64,000 nucleotides of DNA from Lachnospiraceae bacterium (GTDB lineage Bacteria; Bacillota; Clostridia; Lachnospirales; Lachnospiraceae). The position numbers and the translations under genes were made by a program. How positions within the stretch are numbered: the stretch's first letter is position 1; every line of letters begins with the position of its first letter. Positions 59,369-64,000 of the stretch are shown here, piece by piece. The notes under the pieces are model-generated. The model was given only the letters and a program-made list of their open reading frames with translations. It had not been told where the DNA came from and searched no databases. The stretch is taken from the NCBI GenBank assembly GCA_025758065.1, contig CP107199.1, forward strand, positions 1,086,001 through 1,150,000, in the 5' to 3' direction.

Positions 59369-60490
59369 ATGGCGTTGAAAAAAGATTGTCTGAAAAAATT
59401 ACCAGGCCGGTTAAAGGCCACATTTTTTAATACACTGCACACACTTCCCATAACGATTGCCTGTATGACAGCCGCTACCCTTACAGCCAATGCGCTTTTC
59501 CATCTAAGCGGCAATGCCATTAATGTATCCATTATTTACATTCTGGCGATCCTGCTCCATGCTCAGTATACTAAGTGCTACAGCGCTGGTATCATTGCCT
59601 CTATTTACAGTGTATTCTGGGTCAATTATGCCTACACTTACCCATATATGACCCTGAACTTCACATTAAGCGGATATCCCCTTACTTTCGTTGGAATGAC
59701 TTTTATCTCCTGTTTCACCAGCAGTATCTGCATCATGCTTTCCAAGCAGAGTGCCCAGATCCAGGAAAAGGACCGTATGCTGATGCAGGCAGAAAAAGAA
59801 ACCATGCGCGCCAATCTGCTGCGTGCCATGTCTCATGACCTGCGCACCCCACTGACTACCATCATTGGTTCCAGTGCCACCTATTTAGAGCAGGAAAATG
59901 AAATGCCACCAGAGGAAAAGCGCAAGCTGATCCACAATATTGAAGAAGATGCCCAGTGGCTGTTAAATATGGTAGAAAATCTTCTTTCTGTTACACGTAT
60001 CCAGGATGACCAGGGCATAAGCTCTGTTAATAAAACGGACGAATCCTTAGAGGAAGTTATTTCTGAGGCAGTCCAGCGTTTCCACAAACGCTTCCCTGAT
60101 ATCTCCGTCAAAGTCAGTGTTCCTGATGCTTTTATCATGGTCCCCATGGATGCCATGCTGATCGAACAGGTCATCAACAATCTTTTAGAAAATGCTCATT
60201 TTCATTCTGGCAGCGAAAAGCCTATTGAATTGAAAGTGCGCACAGAAAAAGAAAGTCTTTATATCACTATCAAAGACTACGGAAAGGGGATTGACCCCAA
60301 ACGGCTTCCTACTTTGTTTGACGGTGGCGGTGTAAATACCAATGAATCCGGTGACAGCCACAAAGGAATGGGAATCGGGCTTTCTATCTGCAAGACCATT
60401 ATTAATGCCCATGGCGGCACTATCCAGGCTGCAAACCATGCAGACGGCGCTATGTTTACTTTTACCTTACCCGACTGGAAGGAGTACTGA
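59369..60490 (+). CDS. sensor histidine kinase, KdpD C-terminal type
   Basis: 373 residues from ATG at 59369 (AGGTGG upstream; an in-frame GTG 9 bases earlier is less likely). Four short membrane helices form a DUF4118-like module (about 25-115). The kinase core has the H-box RAMSHDLRTPLTTIIG, N-box VINNLLENAHFHS, G1 DYGKGI and G2 MGIGLSICKTI. It lacks the large N-terminal KdpD/USP domain found in E. coli KdpD. It forms an operon with the downstream response regulator. No kdpFABC genes are in the window. Confidence 0.9.
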   Translation: MALKKDCLKKLPGRLKATFFNTLHTLPITIACMTAATLTANALFHLSGNAINVSIIYILAILLHAQYTKCYSAGIIASIYSVFWVNYAYTYPYMTLNFTLSGYPLTFVGMTFISCFTSSICIMLSKQSAQIQEKDRMLMQAEKETMRANLLRAMSHDLRTPLTTIIGSSATYLEQENEMPPEEKRKLIHNIEEDAQWLLNMVENLLSVTRIQDDQGISSVNKTDESLEEVISEAVQRFHKRFPDISVKVSVPDAFIMVPMDAMLIEQVINNLLENAHFHSGSEKPIELKVRTEKESLYITIKDYGKGIDPKRLPTLFDGGGVNTNESGDSHKGMGIGLSICKTIINAHGGTIQAANHADGAMFTFTLPDWKEY

Positions 60491-60492
60491 TT

Positions 60493-61185
60493 ATGACTAC
60501 AAAAGCGAACATTATCATTATTGAAGACGAGAAAAATATCTGCAGCTTTATCGAACACATTTTAGAACCTCAGGGCTACCGTGTGATCACTGCGAATACA
60601 GGCAGAGAAGGCCTGCAGTACATTACTTCCGAACATCCGGATGTGATTCTTTTAGACCTTGGATTACCGGACATGGACGGCTTAAAGCTGATCGAGCAGG
60701 TCCGCTCCTGGAGCATTACACCTATTATCGTTATCTCTGCAAGAACACTGGAAAAAAGCAAGATCGCAGCCCTTGATCTGGGTGCTGATGACTATCTGAC
60801 CAAACCATTTGGCACCGGGGAACTTCTGGCACGTATCCGTACCGCTCTGCGGCATTCCCAGCGCAACCAGCATATTGGAAGCTCCAAATACCAGGTAGGA
60901 GATCTGTTAGTAGATTTTGAACGTCGTCTGGTGAAGGTCAAAGATCAGGATGTCCACCTGACCCAGATTGAATACAAGCTGGTATGTCTCCTTGCCCAGA
61001 ATGCCGGCCGGGTCATGACCTATGAATCTATTATCACAAAGATCTGGGGACCATATGCAGATAATGACAACCAGATCCTTCGGGTAAATATGGCCCACAT
61101 CCGCCGAAAACTGGAAGAAAACCCGGCTGAGCCACAATACATATTTACAGAGATCGGTGTTGGCTACCGAATGCGCGAAGAATAA
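60493..61185 (+). CDS. response regulator, KdpE/OmpR type
   Basis: 230 residues. The receiver domain has Glu11-Asp12, phosphoacceptor Asp55 in VILLDLGLPDMDG and Lys in DYLTKPFG. The C-terminal OmpR winged helix shows VHLTQIEYKLVCLLAQNAGR and the recognition region LRVNMAHIRRKLEENPAEPQ, ending TEIGVGYRM. GGAAGGAG precedes the ATG, 2 bases after the kinase stop. KdpE homologues control K+ uptake; target here unknown. Confidence 0.92.
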   Translation: MTTKANIIIIEDEKNICSFIEHILEPQGYRVITANTGREGLQYITSEHPDVILLDLGLPDMDGLKLIEQVRSWSITPIIVISARTLEKSKIAALDLGADDYLTKPFGTGELLARIRTALRHSQRNQHIGSSKYQVGDLLVDFERRLVKVKDQDVHLTQIEYKLVCLLAQNAGRVMTYESIITKIWGPYADNDNQILRVNMAHIRRKLEENPAEPQYIFTEIGVGYRMREE

Positions 61186-61219
61186 ATTCAAAGCCAAAAT
61201 CCCTACATAAGATCCATAA

Positions 61220-61267
61220 AAAAAGAAGAATCCGTCATTCTTACTATTTTGACGGATTCTTCTTTTT
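61220..61267. terminator. bidirectional terminator shared by kdpE-like and exonuclease genes
   Basis: AAAAAGAAGAATCCGTCA (61220-61237) is perfectly inverted at 61250-61267. The right arm is also the last coding part of the exonuclease gene. Confidence 0.9.
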
Positions 61268-62191
61268 CTTTTTGTTATCTTCTCTTTTCTGGACCAGCAT
61301 AGGCAGTGCATCTTCCCCCACTGCTTTAATGGTCTTTACTGCATAATATAGATCCCGTTCCGATTTCTTGACCCGGATCTTTCCCTTCATATAACCATGC
61401 TCCGGACAAATGCCAAGAGCGAAATAAAACCGCTGCCCATAAGAAAACCAGCGTATCTTTTTCCGCAGCATTCTGGCACATTTTACACATACAATATCTG
61501 CAATTTCTTTATCCTTAAGGATCTCTTCCTTACAGTCAAATTCCCCTGAAACATATTTTGAATACTCTGGAAATTTTAACTGATAACTGCACCCACGTTT
61601 TGGAAGCCGGTAATAATCGATCGAACTATATTTCCCATATTCTTCCATATTAATATGGCGTAGTGTCCGTCCTGTATAAACTGCATCATCCAGAGCCCTG
61701 TGGAATGGACGCTCCTGGTCCAGATCAAGCTGTTCTACAGCGTGATCTAAAGAAATACGGCTCTTTCCATCAGAATACTCCAGAGAATACAATTTTTGCA
61801 CATCATAGTATAATAAAGGTCTTGGGAAGGGAATTTCCATCCCGTGATAGGTCATATTCCGTTGTAACTCTGTCAGATCCATGGATCCCCAGATACAGAA
61901 AATATATTCGTCCTCTCCACACCAGTTCAGAAAATCCTCCATCACTACCGGAAATGGCTGTCCCTTCCGGGAAAGCTCCTCCATGTCCATGTGCGTCACT
62001 TCTGATATTTTAAAATGCATTTCTTTATAAGCTTTTGGCCGTACCAGACGATGAAATTCACTTATCTGTTTCATCTGTCTATTCAGCTTCACAGCTCCAA
62101 TCTCAATAATCTCAAAGGGCATATGCTCCACGGAGCATTCTTTTCCCTCCGCGCTCTGGTTCCACTCCAGATCAAATACAATATAATTCAT
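61244..62191 (-). CDS. DnaQ/ERI-like 3'-5' exonuclease
   Basis: 315 residues. The DEDDh sites are visible: FDLEWNQ near the start (Asp7, Glu9), SMDLTEL in the middle, and FHRALDDAVYT with His and Asp. The fold covers about the first 185 residues. The C-terminal 130 residues carry two Cys pairs (VCVKCARML, GICPEHGYMKG) that may bind zinc, and the extreme C-terminus is a run of Lys. Members of this group degrade short RNA or DNA 3' ends; the substrate here is unknown. Confidence 0.88.
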   Translation of the reverse strand: MNYIVFDLEWNQSAEGKECSVEHMPFEIIEIGAVKLNRQMKQISEFHRLVRPKAYKEMHFKISEVTHMDMEELSRKGQPFPVVMEDFLNWCGEDEYIFCIWGSMDLTELQRNMTYHGMEIPFPRPLLYYDVQKLYSLEYSDGKSRISLDHAVEQLDLDQERPFHRALDDAVYTGRTLRHINMEEYGKYSSIDYYRLPKRGCSYQLKFPEYSKYVSGEFDCKEEILKDKEIADIVCVKCARMLRKKIRWFSYGQRFYFALGICPEHGYMKGKIRVKKSERDLYYAVKTIKAVGEDALPMLVQKREDNKKKKKNPSK

Positions 62192-62272
62192 GTCTTTATC
62201 CTGTCAATTTTTTTACTTATACATAGTACCATATTGGCTCAGATATGGAAAGAGTCTATTTTAGCAGAAAAA

Positions 62273-62296
62273 AAGAACCACATTTCTGTGATTCTT
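62273..62296 (-). terminator. terminator of the rRNA/tRNA unit
   Basis: AAGAACCACA (62273-62282) pairs with TGTGATTCTT (62287-62296) with one G-U pair; seven A on the left become a T-tract on the minus strand, just after tRNA-Cys. Confidence 0.85.
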
Positions 62297-62302
62297 AGAA
62301 AG

Positions 62303-62373
62303 AGGCGACAACCGGAATCGAACCGGTGATAGAGGTGTTGCAGACCTTTGCCTTACCGCTTGGCTATGTCGCC
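62303..62373 (-). tRNA. tRNA-Cys (anticodon GCA)
   Basis: Acceptor GGCGACA pairs with TGTCGCC, the discriminator is T as usual for Cys, and the anticodon loop CTGCAAC gives GCA. T-loop GGTTCGATTCC. Confidence 0.95.
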
Positions 62374-62386
62374 ATATTTAGTTAAA

Positions 62387-62458
62387 TGACCCCAAGGGGA
62401 TTCGGACCCCTGTTACCGCCGTGAAAGGGCGATGTCTTAACCGCTTGACCATGGGGCC
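62387..62458 (-). tRNA. tRNA-Glu (anticodon TTC)
   Basis: Acceptor GGCCCCA pairs with TGGGGTC (one G-U pair); anticodon loop CTTTCAC gives UUC; T-loop GGTTCGAATCC. Confidence 0.95.
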
Positions 62459-62475
62459 TTGCTAATTCTTAAAAA

Positions 62476-62548
62476 CTCCCCGAGTAGGACTCGAACCTAC
62501 GACCCAACGGTTAACAGCCGTTTGCTCTACCGACTGAGCTATCGAGGA
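62476..62548 (-). tRNA. tRNA-Asn (anticodon GTT)
   Basis: Acceptor TCCTCGA pairs with TCGGGGA (one wobble pair), discriminator G; anticodon loop CTGTTAA gives GUU; T-loop GGTTCGAGTCC. It is the first tRNA behind the 23S gene. Confidence 0.95.
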
Positions 62549-62636
62549 ATATTGAAAGTATACATACCTTCAAAACCACATATTGAACTACCGAATACCT
62601 GCAACTTTTTGTTCCCTTACCTTTTGGTCAAGCCCT

Positions 62637-64000
<1,364 letters not shown>

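Overview
The window looks like a chromosomal segment of a spore-forming Clostridia member, most likely Lachnospiraceae. This rests on the order mazG-hup-rqcP-yabP-yabQ-divIC-spoIIE-tilS-hpt-ftsH, a V-type ATPase operon, SpoIIE/YabP/YabQ sporulation genes and LPXTG/choline-binding-like surface proteins. Assignment is by gene content only; no database was searched.

Layout. 1-128 is the start of a lipoprotein gene leaving the left edge. 290-12798 is a 12.4-kb accessory island bracketed by two identical 67-bp direct repeats. It holds an IS1634-type transposase, a broken Na+/solute symporter, a KdgF-like cupin, an SDR dehydrogenase, a TRAP transporter (DctM, DctQ, DctP), a YesM/YesN-like two-component system, an IS110 remnant, a KduD-like dehydrogenase with an in-frame TGA, and an IS1182 remnant. 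Together this reads as a uronate (pectin-derived sugar acid) uptake and catabolism locus in decay, with a long palindrome over the dctP promoter. 12812-17711 is a housekeeping operon (MerR-like gene, dnaB, rplI, gdpP).

17809-28346 is an IS-rich surface-protein region. It contains one intact 1551-bp IS4-like element, two decayed relatives, a Phd antitoxin remnant, two secreted repeat proteins, and a 1345-residue LPKTG adhesin gene cut in two by an ISAs1-type element whose 9-bp target duplication allows exact reconstruction. Upstream of the adhesin lie a SARP/BTAD-type regulator and a direct-repeat array with the 7+4+7 geometry of SARP boxes. Next come tRNA-Tyr and tRNA-Leu, then a GH13 glycosidase.

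31529-44232 is the conserved ftsH-to-mazG block read on the minus strand, interrupted between yabP and rqcP by about 3 kb of wreckage: a WYL regulator split by an inverted AAA ATPase fragment, and an Rpn-type nuclease gene with a nonsense codon. A second copy of the 1551-bp IS sits at the mazG/hup junction and supplies the mazG stop codon.

44294-52797 is a complete V-type ATPase operon (G, C, I, K, F, E, A, B, D in transcription order). The right part holds a DUF4145/SH3 membrane protein, trmB, a small Cys-rich ORF, mscS between two inverted copies of tRNA-Lys(CUU), a DUF1461 membrane protein, a DacF-type carboxypeptidase, a KdpD/KdpE-like pair, a DnaQ-like exonuclease, tRNA-Cys/Glu/Asn, and the 3' part of a 23S rRNA gene with no 5S gene between it and the tRNAs.
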